The notes: generated by a model not told the origin, from the letters alone. Positions 17,028 to 25,045 are shown, numbered from the stretch's first letter. The stretch is DNA of 43,110 nt from Alphaproteobacteria bacterium (GCA_024279675.1 JAJRRG010000159.1:1-43110); one strand, 5' to 3'. A program made the numbers and translations.

Positions 17028-17656
17028 ATGCTGACCGCTTTTGATGTAGGTATAGGCTTGCTGGTTTTCATTTCGGCCATCCTTGCAACGGCACGCGGTT
17101 TAACCCGCGAAGTCTTGTCCCTTGGCACATGGGCTGGCTCGGCTTTATTTGCCATATGGATGTGGCAAGCGCATCCTGAATTCGCCGAGCAATATATTGC
17201 CGATAAAACCGTTTCAAGCGTAGCGACGGTTTGGTGAGTTTTATCGTCTCCTTGATCGTTTTGCATCTGATTACGATTCGCATTGACGATTTTGTGGTTG
17301 ATTCAAAAATCGGACCGCTGGACCGCACATTAGGATTTGTATTTGGGGGACTGCGCGGCGTATTAATCGGGGTCGTGTTTGCGATATTCATCCAGTTTCT
17401 TGGCTCCAGCGTTCCTGCTGAATGGGTGAGTGAGTCCCGAACGCTACCTGCTCTATCATCTTTGGGGGATAGCCTGATCGAGGCGTTGCCCGGCGATCTG
17501 GAAAGTCAGGTCAATGACATTTTACAGCGAGATAGCATTGGCGGGGGCGGAACAGAAACGCCGGTGGATGCGACACAAGATACACAACTTGATAGCGCGG
17601 ATGAACAGGTCGATGGCACGGACGCCGGAGAAGATTCATCGGTTATACCGACCTAA
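17028..17656 (+). pseudogene. cvpA: CvpA family membrane protein, interrupted by a frameshift
   Basis: CvpA is a small inner-membrane protein, conserved next to purF, linked to colicin V production and envelope stress. The first frame (17028-17237) gives MLTAFDVGIGLLVF to SVATVW and then stops at TGA. The rest of the family sequence continues in another frame from 17231 (VSFIVSLIVLHLIT, then IGPLDRTLGFVFGGLRG). One extra T in the TTT at 17230-17232 would join them into a protein of about 209 residues. The break falls between the second and third hydrophobic segments. It may be a sequencing error, a real mutation, or a coupled restart at the TTG overlapping the stop. Confidence 0.8.
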
Positions 17657-17695
17657 GGTACTTATAAGCCACAACATATCAAACCAACCGGCGAA

Positions 17696-19234
17696 GTGAA
17701 CCAAGCCATGCACTTAACCGACCAAACCACCAACGAGCATCTTGCCGTTTCGAACGGCGCGCATGAAAGCGCGTATCTTGATGACGACACATTGCATGAG
17801 GAATGCGGTGTGTTCGGCATTCTTGGCCGCCCTGACAGCGCGCCCCTCACCGCCCTTGGCTTGCATGCCTTGCAGCATCGCGGACAGGAAGCGGCGGGGA
17901 TTGTTAGCTTTGATGGCACGCAGTTCCACTCAGAGCGCCGCATGGGGCTAGTGGGTGATCATTTTACCGACAGCGCAGTTATGGACAAACTCCCGGGAAA
18001 TTCTGCTGTGGGCCATGTGCGCTATTCCACCACAGGCGACACGATTTTACGCAATGTGCAACCGATGTTTGCCGAGTTGAACGCCGGCGGGATTGCCATT
18101 GCCCATAATGGTAACTTCACCAACGGCATGTCGTTGCGCCGGGACATCATTGAAACTGGGGCGATTTGCCAATCAACGTCAGACAGTGAAGTGGTGCTGC
18201 ATCTGATTGCCCGTGCCAAGCACACGGATTCCACGACACGATTTGTTGAAGCTATATCTCAAGTCGAGGGGGGATATGCCATTGTTGCCCTGACCCGCAG
18301 CAAACTGATTGGTGCGCGCGATCTGAACGGCATCCGCCCTCTGGTCTATGGGGAACTCAACGGCGCGCCAGTTTTTGCCTCTGAAACCTGCGCGCTGGAC
18401 ATAATCGGCGCGACCTTTGTTCGTGATGTTAAACCGGGTGAAATACTCATCTGCAAACGCATGCCAGATGGGCGCATTGATGTGCGCTCACAAATGTTAC
18501 CCAACGCGAAAAAAGAACGGTTGTGCCTGTTTGAATATGTGTATTTTTCACGTCCAGATTCCATAGTTGGGGGGCGTTCGGTCTATTCAGTGCGCAAGGA
18601 TATGGGAAAAAATCTGGCACAGGAAGCCATGGTTGAGGCGGATATTATCGTGCCCATCCCTGATGGGGGCGTTCCGGCGGCCCTTGGCTATTCCCAAAGT
18701 TCTGGCATCCCGTATGAATATGGGATTATCCGCAACCATTATGTGGGGCGCACATTTATTGAACCCAGCCAACATATTCGGGCGCTGGGGGTGAAGTTAA
18801 AGCATTCCGCAAACCGTACCATGATTGAAGGCAAGCGGGTTATTCTTGTGGACGATTCTATCGTTCGGGGCACCACAACGACCAAAATCGTGCAGATGAT
18901 CCGGGACGCTGGGGCGCTTGAGGTGCATATTCGCGTGGCTTGTCCCATGATCACCCATTCGGACTATTATGGGATTGATACGCCGAACAAGGACACGCTT
19001 CTAGCCAACAAATTCCCCGACCTTAAAGATATGTGCGCCTATATCGGTGCTGATTCATTGGCATTTTTATCCATTGACGGGTTGTATGACGCGGTGGGAC
19101 GCGAGCCCAGAAATGCGACAGCGCCCCAGTTTACAGACCATTGTTTTACCGGGGATTATCCCACGACACTTACGGATTTGGATGAGGCGGGCATTTCGCC
19201 GCGCACAAAATCCCTCTTAAAAGAAGCGATATAA
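17696..19234 (+). CDS. purF: amidophosphoribosyltransferase
   Basis: PurF carries out the first committed step of purine synthesis, making phosphoribosylamine from PRPP and glutamine. It has 512 residues. The N-terminal nucleophile Cys37 of the glutaminase domain lies in EECGVFG, so a propeptide of about 36 residues is cleaved. The C-terminal phosphoribosyltransferase domain has the PRPP motif VILVDDSIVRGTT. The start is a GTG at 17696; an ATG at 17708 is also possible. It follows cvpA by 39 bp, the usual arrangement. Confidence 0.97.
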   Translation: MNQAMHLTDQTTNEHLAVSNGAHESAYLDDDTLHEECGVFGILGRPDSAPLTALGLHALQHRGQEAAGIVSFDGTQFHSERRMGLVGDHFTDSAVMDKLPGNSAVGHVRYSTTGDTILRNVQPMFAELNAGGIAIAHNGNFTNGMSLRRDIIETGAICQSTSDSEVVLHLIARAKHTDSTTRFVEAISQVEGGYAIVALTRSKLIGARDLNGIRPLVYGELNGAPVFASETCALDIIGATFVRDVKPGEILICKRMPDGRIDVRSQMLPNAKKERLCLFEYVYFSRPDSIVGGRSVYSVRKDMGKNLAQEAMVEADIIVPIPDGGVPAALGYSQSSGIPYEYGIIRNHYVGRTFIEPSQHIRALGVKLKHSANRTMIEGKRVILVDDSIVRGTTTTKIVQMIRDAGALEVHIRVACPMITHSDYYGIDTPNKDTLLANKFPDLKDMCAYIGADSLAFLSIDGLYDAVGREPRNATAPQFTDHCFTGDYPTTLTDLDEAGISPRTKSLLKEAI

Positions 19235-19235
19235 A

Positions 19236-19970
19236 ATGGACAGCAATAACGATCTTGAGGGCAAGGTCATTCTTGTCACTGGCACCTCGCGCGGCATCGG
19301 TTATGCGGCGGCCAAGGAAGCGGCACGGCGTGGGGCACGCATTATCAGTGTGGCGCGCACATTGGGGGGACTGGAGGAGCTGGACGACGAAATTCAATCC
19401 CATAATTGTGAAACCACCATTGTGCCGCTCGACCTCACCGATGGTGAGGGCGTTGATCGTCTGGGCAAGGCCATTTTTGACCGCTGGGGCAAGCTTGACG
19501 GCATGATTATCAATGCGGGGATGTTGGGGCCGATCTCACCCCTCTCCCATATCGCCCCCAAGGATTTTGCCAAAGTCATGGACATCAATGTGACCGCGCC
19601 TTACCGGTTGGTGCGCTCCATGGACATGTTGCTCAAATCTGCTGATGCTGGGCGCGTGGTGTTTGTTTCCTCAAGTTCGGCTGAAAGCGCCAAGCCCTAT
19701 TGGGGGCTTTATGCGGCCAGCAAAGCAGCGCTTAACGCCATGGCAAAATCCTATGCGGGGGAACTCATACAGACGAACGTCAAAGTAAACGTGTTTTACC
19801 CCGACGCCGTACGTACAGCCATGCGCGCCAGTGCAGTGCCCGGCGAAGATCCGGCAACGCTGCCCTCCCCGGCGGACATTGCACCAAAACTTGTGGATTT
19901 GGTCAGCCCGTCCCTGAGCAAAAACGGACAGATTTTTGATATGGGAACCGGCGAGTTTCGCGGGATTTAG
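19236..19970 (+). CDS. short-chain dehydrogenase/reductase (YciK-like)
   Basis: This is an NAD(P)-dependent oxidoreductase of the classical SDR family, 244 residues. Visible motifs are TGTSRGIG at the cofactor site, NAG near residue 92, the catalytic Ser in FVSSSSAES and YAASK. It starts 1 nt after the purF stop, so it is translationally coupled. This SDR is a conserved follower of purF in Rhizobiales-type genomes. The substrate is unknown. Confidence 0.92.
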   Translation: MDSNNDLEGKVILVTGTSRGIGYAAAKEAARRGARIISVARTLGGLEELDDEIQSHNCETTIVPLDLTDGEGVDRLGKAIFDRWGKLDGMIINAGMLGPISPLSHIAPKDFAKVMDINVTAPYRLVRSMDMLLKSADAGRVVFVSSSSAESAKPYWGLYAASKAALNAMAKSYAGELIQTNVKVNVFYPDAVRTAMRASAVPGEDPATLPSPADIAPKLVDLVSPSLSKNGQIFDMGTGEFRGI

Positions 19971-19987
19971 GGATATAACGGCTTGTG

Positions 19988-20444
19988 GGTTTTGCGGCAC
20001 TTAAATCATTGAATTCATTCGATGCGAAACACTCTTGCAAATGCCTTCTTTTTTGCAACAATCAATAGCTCATATATCGGAGGGTTGGAAATTGGCTAAC
20101 AAATGGAACATTCCATTGTGGCTAGAGATGGAAGTTCGCTCAAGGGACAAAAAATGCGTTTATTGTGGTGAAGCATTCTCATCAACTAAGATTTCAAGAA
20201 AATCGATGGCTAGTTGGGAGCATATAATCAATGATGCTAACATCATAACACGCAGAAATATTGCTCTTTGCTGTTGTGGTTGTAACGCTAGCAAAGGCCA
20301 AAAACCCCTGAAGATATGGCTTCAATCTAAATACTGCAAAGAACACGGTATAAGTGCAAACACTGTTGCACCTATTATCAAGCACGCCCTTAAAACTGAC
20401 CTCACTTAAAATGATACAGATCTCATACCCAGGTTTTGCGGCAC
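19988..20444. mobile_element. candidate HNH cassette between 13-bp direct repeats
   Basis: GGTTTTGCGGCAC occurs at 19988-20000 and again at 20432-20444, on either side of an AT-rich segment that holds only the HNH endonuclease gene. Some resemblance continues past the 13 bases at both ends. This looks like a small inserted unit with a target-site or att-type duplication. No transposase or integrase is present. Confidence 0.5.
20092..20409 (+). CDS. HNH endonuclease family protein
   Basis: This is a small nuclease of the HNH fold, 105 residues. The first Cys pair is CVYCG, the HNH core reads SWEHIINDANI with N-IALCCCGCNASKG, and a conserved WLQSKYC follows. I chose the TTG at 20092 because GGAGGG lies 7 nt upstream and the homologous part starts there (ANKWNIPLWLEMEV). 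Longer starts at 20035 or 20041 lack a ribosome-binding site. The gene is more AT-rich than its neighbours and lies between direct repeats, which suggests transfer. No methylase or immunity partner is visible. The function could be homing or a general nuclease role. Confidence 0.75.
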   Translation: MANKWNIPLWLEMEVRSRDKKCVYCGEAFSSTKISRKSMASWEHIINDANIITRRNIALCCCGCNASKGQKPLKIWLQSKYCKEHGISANTVAPIIKHALKTDLT

Positions 20445-20537
20445 CTAGGTAATGAAAATGGAGACAAATACGTCAATGTTCCACGGTGTGGCAATCATCC
20501 AAACTATATCATTTTGAGCGCCACAAACATAGATATC

Positions 20538-20702
20538 CTAAAACACTATGCCAGCAGCGAGTATCACGTAAGCAACAAGCGCAACGTACACCGCGTGATC
20601 GGAGTTTCCAGGCAACGGGACCTTAAAGGCTGCGAGCAATGCCAGCAGCGCAAGCAATGCAGAGATTACAAAGAGAATGAGATTTGGTGCACTAAGTACC
20701 AT
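20538..20702 (-). CDS. small two-helix membrane protein, 54 residues
   Basis: The frame runs from ATG (preceded by AAAAAGGA) to TAG and gives a protein starting MVLSAPNLILFVISALLALL. It has one hydrophobic helix at about residues 7-26, a short polar loop PLPGNSDHA, and a second helix at about 38-54. Small proteins of this design are common as hypothetical proteins in Rhizobiales-type genomes, as far as I recall. The function is unknown. The plus-strand ORF over the same bases (20436-20732) has no recognisable features. Confidence 0.65.
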   Translation of the reverse strand: MVLSAPNLILFVISALLALLALLAAFKVPLPGNSDHAVYVALVAYVILAAGIVF

Positions 20703-20747
20703 GATGTGTTCCTTTTTGAACAGTGGAGGTAATATCTATCGGATTTT

Positions 20748-21203
20748 TTAGATTGCTTGTTGTTCAACAAAGCCCTTGTTGGCTTTGAGCAACTTGGCGA
20801 TGTCATTGCCGAGCTGTCTTTTTGCCAGCGGCTTAATAGCTGCGCCCAAGACACCCAGTTTCATTTTGAAATCAACTTCCGCCGAAACCTTGGTTTTATC
20901 TGGTCCGTCGGGTTTTATGCGGAATGTCACTTTGGCAGATTGCATTGGAATGTTGCCATCATAGATGTGAACTGCCATAGAATGACCAGCCTCGTAACCC
21001 ACGATTTCTTCAAAAATATGTTTCTTTCCACCTGTGAAATCACAGCGGCGACGCGCACCAAGGCCTGTTGGGTCTGACCCCTCGATAAGTGCAGATTTTT
21101 CCAAGCCTGGGTGCCAATCTGCGATATCGCCAAACCTGTCCCCCGCCACCCAGACTTCGCTTGTGGATGCGTTGACCCGTTCTTCTTTGATTATGTCAGC
21201 CAT
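20748..21203 (-). CDS. SRPBCC family protein (polyketide cyclase/CoxG-like)
   Basis: The protein has 151 residues with the START/SRPBCC helix-grip fold, a hydrophobic-ligand pocket. It begins MADIIKEERVNASTSEVW, and GDFxDI-like WHPG, GSDPTGLGARR and the later VTFRIKPDGPDKTKV follow the family pattern. I chose the ATG at 21203 because AGGAGC lies just upstream. It is divergent from the LysR gene, so it is the likely target of that regulator. The ligand is unknown. Confidence 0.82.
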   Translation of the reverse strand: MADIIKEERVNASTSEVWVAGDRFGDIADWHPGLEKSALIEGSDPTGLGARRRCDFTGGKKHIFEEIVGYEAGHSMAVHIYDGNIPMQSAKVTFRIKPDGPDKTKVSAEVDFKMKLGVLGAAIKPLAKRQLGNDIAKLLKANKGFVEQQAI

Positions 21204-21346
21204 GATTTGCTCCTGTTTGCAATATGCAACGAAGTTCTGCATAGCACTTGCAAAAAGGGAACGTATATGGCTAATTACGGAACGATATGGTCGATATATG
21301 GAACAAGATATATCCCTGTAACCCGCAATGGAAGGTCATCAACACA

Positions 21347-22237
21347 ATGAAAGGTATGGAATGGGATGACTTGCGCGTCTTTTTAGCGGTGCAACGCGGT
21401 CAATCAGTTCGGGCCGCTTCGGCATTACTAGATGTGAGCCATTCGACAATTTCGCGCCGCTTGAACGCAATGGAAGCAAAACTTGAAACCCGGCTTTTTG
21501 TGCGCACACCGACTGGTCTTGTCGCAACCGAAACCGGTCTTTCCATTATCGAACGTGCCGAGAGAATTGAAGCGGAAGTGCTGGGGATCGAACGAGAGGT
21601 CGCGGGCCGCGATGTCGGTCTTTTTGGCCCTATCCGCATCTCGATGCCACCTGTGCTGGCACATTATTTAATCATGCCGCACGTCGCAGAGTTCGCCCGT
21701 TTATACCCCAAAATTGAGGTTGAGATCATCGCAGCCTATGATATTGTCGATCTGTCCCGTCAGCATGCGGATATTGCCATCCGGTTTCAGGACAAGCCTG
21801 ATGATTATCTGGTTGGTCGGCGCTTGCCAGATTTTTCCAACTGCGTTTATGCGACCCCTGAATATCTGGCTACCCACGACATAACTGGCCCGGAGCCAAC
21901 CGCTCGCTGGGTGGGGTGGGGCAGTTCCCGGATGCAGCCAGGCTGGAAACAAGTGAAAGAATTAAAGCGCTGTAAGGTTGCTCACATGGCGTCCGATCCG
22001 ATGACGCAATTGGCCGCAGTGCGCGAAAACCTAGGTATGGCTTACTCTTTATGCTTGCTGGGCGACCGCGATCCGCGTCTTGTGCGCGTCCCCCCGGGTA
22101 AAGTTTATAAGGAACGCCAAGGTTGGGTGCTAACCCATCCAGACCTGATTACATCTGAACGGGTGCGAGTCTGTGTGCGGTTTCTTGTTGCGGCGTTTGC
22201 CCAGCACAAAGATTTACTAGCGGGTATTGGCCGTTAG
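21347..22237 (+). CDS. LysR family transcriptional regulator
   Basis: The protein has 296 residues. The N-terminal winged HTH reads MEWDDLRVFLAVQRGQSVRAAS, then SHSTISRRLNAMEAKL. The C-terminal half is the periplasmic-binding-like effector domain (GPIRISMPPVLAHYLIMPHV onwards). I chose the ATG at 21347; an in-frame ATG at 21356 is equally possible, and a TTG or GTG extension to 21287 lacks support. It is divergent from the SRPBCC gene with about 143 bp between, which should hold both promoters and the LysR sites. Confidence 0.9.
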   Translation: MKGMEWDDLRVFLAVQRGQSVRAASALLDVSHSTISRRLNAMEAKLETRLFVRTPTGLVATETGLSIIERAERIEAEVLGIEREVAGRDVGLFGPIRISMPPVLAHYLIMPHVAEFARLYPKIEVEIIAAYDIVDLSRQHADIAIRFQDKPDDYLVGRRLPDFSNCVYATPEYLATHDITGPEPTARWVGWGSSRMQPGWKQVKELKRCKVAHMASDPMTQLAAVRENLGMAYSLCLLGDRDPRLVRVPPGKVYKERQGWVLTHPDLITSERVRVCVRFLVAAFAQHKDLLAGIGR

Positions 22238-22386
22238 GGGCGTAAAGCAGTCATTGATATATGGCTCTTGCAATGCTGATGAGATGCGCAGAATTTACCC
22301 GCATGAACCAGGTAATGGGAAAGCGGAATTGATGCACTTCCCCTTATCAGAAAATGATTCCGAACCAACTCGCAACCCGCTGAAAA

Positions 22387-23808
22387 CTAACCCAATTTTC
22401 GCTTATTCTTTTCATGATAGGGATTTTCACCCGCACGGATCCACATGCGAATCGGCGTGCCAGTAATGTCAAAATCCTCACGCATGCCATTGACTAGATA
22501 ACGCACATAGGCGGTTGGCAGAGCATCGGGGCGCGAACAGAACAGGATGAATGTGGGGGGGCGAGATTTGACCTGCGTCATATACCGCAATTTCAAGCGC
22601 CGCCCGGAAACCGCCGGGGGTGTATGGGCCTGCACTTTGGCATGCAACCATTGATTAACCCGCGAGGTAGACAGGCGAATATTCCAGTTATATTCAATCT
22701 CAAAAATCGCCTTCATCAGGTTGGGGATATTCTGCCCCTTAAGACCTGATAAAGTGATCAGCGGAACGCCACGCAATTGAGGCAAAAGCCGCTCGCACAT
22801 TTCGCGCAGTTTTTTCAAAGTTTCATTTTTATCCTTGATCAAATCCCACTTGTTCAGGGCAATAACCAGCGCCCGGCCCTCACGTTCCACAAGGTCGGCC
22901 AGATGCAAATCCTGCTTTTCAAACGGTTGGGTGGCATCAAGCATCAGCACGACAATTTCCGCATATTGAATAGAGCGTAAAGCGTCGGAGACAGCCAGTT
23001 TTTCAAGCTTCTTTTGTACCCGCGCGCGCTTACGAATCCCGGCGGTATCCACCAGATTGATGGTACGCCCCTCATATTCCCAAGGCACCATGATGGAATC
23101 GCGGGTAATGCCCGCCTCTGGCCCGGTGAGCAAGCGCTCCGCACCCACAAGACGGTTGATCAGGGTGGATTTCCCCGCATTGGGTCGCCCCACAATGGCT
23201 ACGTTCAAATAGCGGTTCGGGTTCCACTTGGGTACAATATCAGTATCAGGCTCAACATCCACATTGATCTCAGGTTGAAAGCTAATATCTTCTGCTGTTT
23301 CGATTTCTGCGAGTTTTTCCGCCGCATCAAATAGCACCGTGTACAGATCACCAATTCCAGTGCCGTGTTCTGCGGAAAGGCCTATGGGTTCTCCAAGGCC
23401 AAGGGAATAGGCATCCAGCAAGCCAGCGTCAGCCCGACGACCTTCAACCTTATTCGCCACCAAATGCACGGCGCGGTTGGATTTACGCAATAACGCACCA
23501 AATGTCTGATCAAGGGGGGTGACCCCTGCCCGCGCGTCAATCATAAAAAAGATGATGTCCGCTTCTTCAATGGCCGCTTCGGTTTGTTTGCGCATGCGCG
23601 CCTCAAGGGAATTGTCGGTCACATCCTCATAGCCAGCGGTATCGACTAACCGGAAGGTCAGCTCCCCAATGCGTCCCTCACCCTCACGTCGATCGCGCGT
23701 GACCCCCGGCGTGTCGTCAACCAAGGCAAGACGTTTGCCCACCAGACGATTAAATAAGGTGGATTTGCCCACATTGGGACGTCCAACGATTGCTACGGTA
23801 AGTTTCAT
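22387..23808 (-). CDS. der: ribosome biogenesis GTPase Der (EngA)
   Basis: Der is a double GTPase required for late 50S assembly. It has 473 residues. The first G domain has GRPNVGKST at 9-17, DTAGYED near 56 and NKVE at 119. The second has GRPNAGKST at 208-216, DTAGIRK near 254 and NKWD later. A C-terminal KH-like domain follows. The start MKLTVAIVGRP is clear. The leading part (RBS plus MKLTV) is repeated three more times upstream. It lies downstream of the YfgM-like gene; bamB, often found between the two, is absent. Confidence 0.97.
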   Translation of the reverse strand: MKLTVAIVGRPNVGKSTLFNRLVGKRLALVDDTPGVTRDRREGEGRIGELTFRLVDTAGYEDVTDNSLEARMRKQTEAAIEEADIIFFMIDARAGVTPLDQTFGALLRKSNRAVHLVANKVEGRRADAGLLDAYSLGLGEPIGLSAEHGTGIGDLYTVLFDAAEKLAEIETAEDISFQPEINVDVEPDTDIVPKWNPNRYLNVAIVGRPNAGKSTLINRLVGAERLLTGPEAGITRDSIMVPWEYEGRTINLVDTAGIRKRARVQKKLEKLAVSDALRSIQYAEIVVLMLDATQPFEKQDLHLADLVEREGRALVIALNKWDLIKDKNETLKKLREMCERLLPQLRGVPLITLSGLKGQNIPNLMKAIFEIEYNWNIRLSTSRVNQWLHAKVQAHTPPAVSGRRLKLRYMTQVKSRPPTFILFCSRPDALPTAYVRYLVNGMREDFDITGTPIRMWIRAGENPYHEKNKRKLG

Positions 23809-23811
23809 TAT

Positions 23812-23922
23812 TTATTTCCAACCATTGGCTATTCGCAATCGAGTTTTAGTGGACGCGTTCCCGAAACGCAAAACCGCCAAACACTTTTGCTGGGAACGCT
23901 TTGCAGCTACGGTAAGTTTCAT
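23812..23922 (-). other. mini-ORF 3 of the der array, 36 codons
   Basis: It starts with the der-derived MKLTV, continues through the palindrome and ends NGWK at a TAA located 3 nt before the der ATG. It differs from mini-ORF 1 by one residue (VAAK against VATK). It could couple translation from upstream to der. Confidence 0.55.
23855..23899 (-). repeat. 45-bp palindromic element, der-type copy 1
   Basis: The outer arms on the minus strand are GCGTTCCC and GGGAACGC. The inner arms are GCAAAA and TTTTGC, the loop is GTGTTTGGCGG, and the bulge is GTTTC. The arms differ from the fabG copy by paired changes. Confidence 0.9.
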
Positions 23923-24035
23923 TTATTCAGTTCCAACACAGCGTACTCGCTATCGAATTTTTTAAGCGCGTTCCCGAAACGCAAAACCGCCAAACACTTT
24001 TGCTGGGAACGCTTTGTAACTACGGTAAGTTTCAT
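23919..24035 (-). other. mini-ORF 2 of the der array, 38 codons
   Basis: It starts MKLTVVTKRSQQK and ends LELNK at a TGA that overlaps the next ATG as ATGA, the classic arrangement for translational coupling. The part after the palindrome differs from mini-ORFs 1 and 3 because it uses the type B unit. Confidence 0.55.
23968..24012 (-). repeat. 45-bp palindromic element, der-type copy 2
   Basis: It is identical in arms, loop and bulge to copy 1 (outer arms GCGTTCCC and GGGAACGC). Confidence 0.9.
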
Positions 24036-24038
24036 TAT

Positions 24039-24149
24039 TTATTTCCAACCATTGGCTATTCGCAATCGAGTTTTAGTGGACGCGTTCCCGAAACGCAAAA
24101 CCGCCAAACACTTTTGCTGGGAACGCTTTGTAGCTACGGTAAGTTTCAT
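24039..24149 (-). other. mini-ORF 1 of the der array, 36 codons
   Basis: It starts MKLTVATKRSQQK and ends NGWK at a TAA 3 nt before the next ATG. It is the first complete mini-ORF after the TPR gene. Confidence 0.55.
24082..24126 (-). repeat. 45-bp palindromic element, der-type copy 3
   Basis: It is identical in arms, loop and bulge to copies 1 and 2. Confidence 0.9.
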
Positions 24150-24194
24150 TTATTCAGTTCCAACACAGCGTATTCGCTATCGAATTTTTTAAGC

Positions 24195-24232
24195 GCGTTC
24201 CCGAAACGTAAAACCGCCAAACACTTAAACGC
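24195..24232 (-). repeat. damaged palindromic element, der-type copy 4
   Basis: The right outer arm, bulge and loop are kept, but about 7 bases of the left half (the AGCAAA side and part of the arm) are missing and one inner base differs, so the hairpin cannot fully form. It sits just after the stop of the TPR gene. Confidence 0.8.
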
Positions 24233-24244
24233 GATGCTAAGTTG

Positions 24245-24937
24245 CTACTCGCTTGGTGTATTAGATTCAGCCGCGGGGTCAGCCGCACCTTGGGCAATGA
24301 GTTGGCTTTCATAAACCTGCACCCGGCGTAATAAATCCAATGAGGTACCTGGATCGGCAATAATTATTGAAAATTCCTCGCGGGCCGCATCTAGATTACC
24401 GGCGCTAAAATGGGCAAGTCCAACAGCTTCGCGGGCAACATTTAGCAAAGCACTACTGGGGGATAATATCCCAGCAAGACGAGACTCAATGCCGGAAACA
24501 TCGCCCTCATCAATCAGCAAAGATGCCGCCAATAGCAAAGCCATTTCACGCATTCTTGTATTGGACTGGGTATTGGCCAACGCGTCGTACGCTGCAACAG
24601 CTTCGGCTGTTCTACCGTCCTGGGCCAAAAGCGAGGCTTGGGCAAAACGCGCCAAGGTGGGGTATTCCCCCGACCCGTTGGCAATCGTAACGTTTAGTGC
24701 ATCATTTGCCCCGGCAATATCGCCGGTTTCCACCAACTCCAATGCCGCATAAAATTGATCAGAGGACTTTGCCGCGATATCGTTTTGATACCAGCGCCAG
24801 CCTTCGTTTGCGCCAACGAGAATGACCACTAGAACCGCCGCCCCAATAAGCCAAGGGCCAAAACGTCGCCACATGGCATTCATACGCGCTGAGCGTAGGT
24901 CTTCGTCAACTTCTGAAAAAATGGTGTCTTCGGACAT
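24245..24937 (-). CDS. YfgM-like membrane-anchored TPR protein
   Basis: The protein has 230 residues. A cytoplasmic N-terminus (SEDTIFSEVDEDLRSARM) is followed by one membrane helix at about 27-46 (FGPWLIGAAVLVVILVGA) and then TPR-type helices in the periplasm. In E. coli YfgM works with the Sec translocon and periplasmic chaperones. I chose the ATG at 24937 (MSEDTIF); the frame upstream to 25102 overlaps the divergent DksA-type gene. It lies upstream of der, as in many proteobacteria. The stop is followed in the same frame by an open stretch into the repeat array. Confidence 0.85.
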   Translation of the reverse strand: MSEDTIFSEVDEDLRSARMNAMWRRFGPWLIGAAVLVVILVGANEGWRWYQNDIAAKSSDQFYAALELVETGDIAGANDALNVTIANGSGEYPTLARFAQASLLAQDGRTAEAVAAYDALANTQSNTRMREMALLLAASLLIDEGDVSGIESRLAGILSPSSALLNVAREAVGLAHFSAGNLDAAREEFSIIIADPGTSLDLLRRVQVYESQLIAQGAADPAAESNTPSE

Positions 24938-25045
24938 AATAATCACTGCTTGTCTAGGATGATGAATTTCGCGCACAATAGAGCGCGTATTGTTTGATTG
25001 CAATTGGCTTAGTAAGCTCAGTTTCAATAAAAGCAAAGTAAAACC

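Larger units (their letters stand above)
23791..24232 (-). repeat. four-unit tandem array upstream of der, 113-114 bp period
   Basis: Four units occupy the gap between the TPR gene and der. Two unit types alternate: type A ends in AATGGTTGGAAATAAATA and type B in GTTGGAACTGAATAA before the next ATG. The order in minus-strand transcription is B (5' part damaged), A, B, A. Each unit ends with a copy of the der ATG and its first codons (MKLTV). The A-B pair therefore appears duplicated as a 227-bp block. Full units carry a 45-bp palindrome. This is not a CRISPR, because there are no unique spacers. Confidence 0.93.

Noticed and set aside
17028-17656. Programmed frameshift in cvpA
   Set aside because: No slippery heptamer with a downstream stimulating structure was seen; a simple one-base indel explains the break better.
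20436-20732. 98-codon plus-strand ORF
   Set aside because: It has no domain or ribosome-binding site and overlaps the better supported minus-strand membrane protein.
23791-24232. Regular repeats that could be taken for a CRISPR array
   Set aside because: The period is 113-114 bp, there are no unique spacers, no cas genes, and the units contain the der start codon.
23669-24314. Plus-strand ORFs across the der array
   Set aside because: They are the complement of the repeated units and have no start signals.
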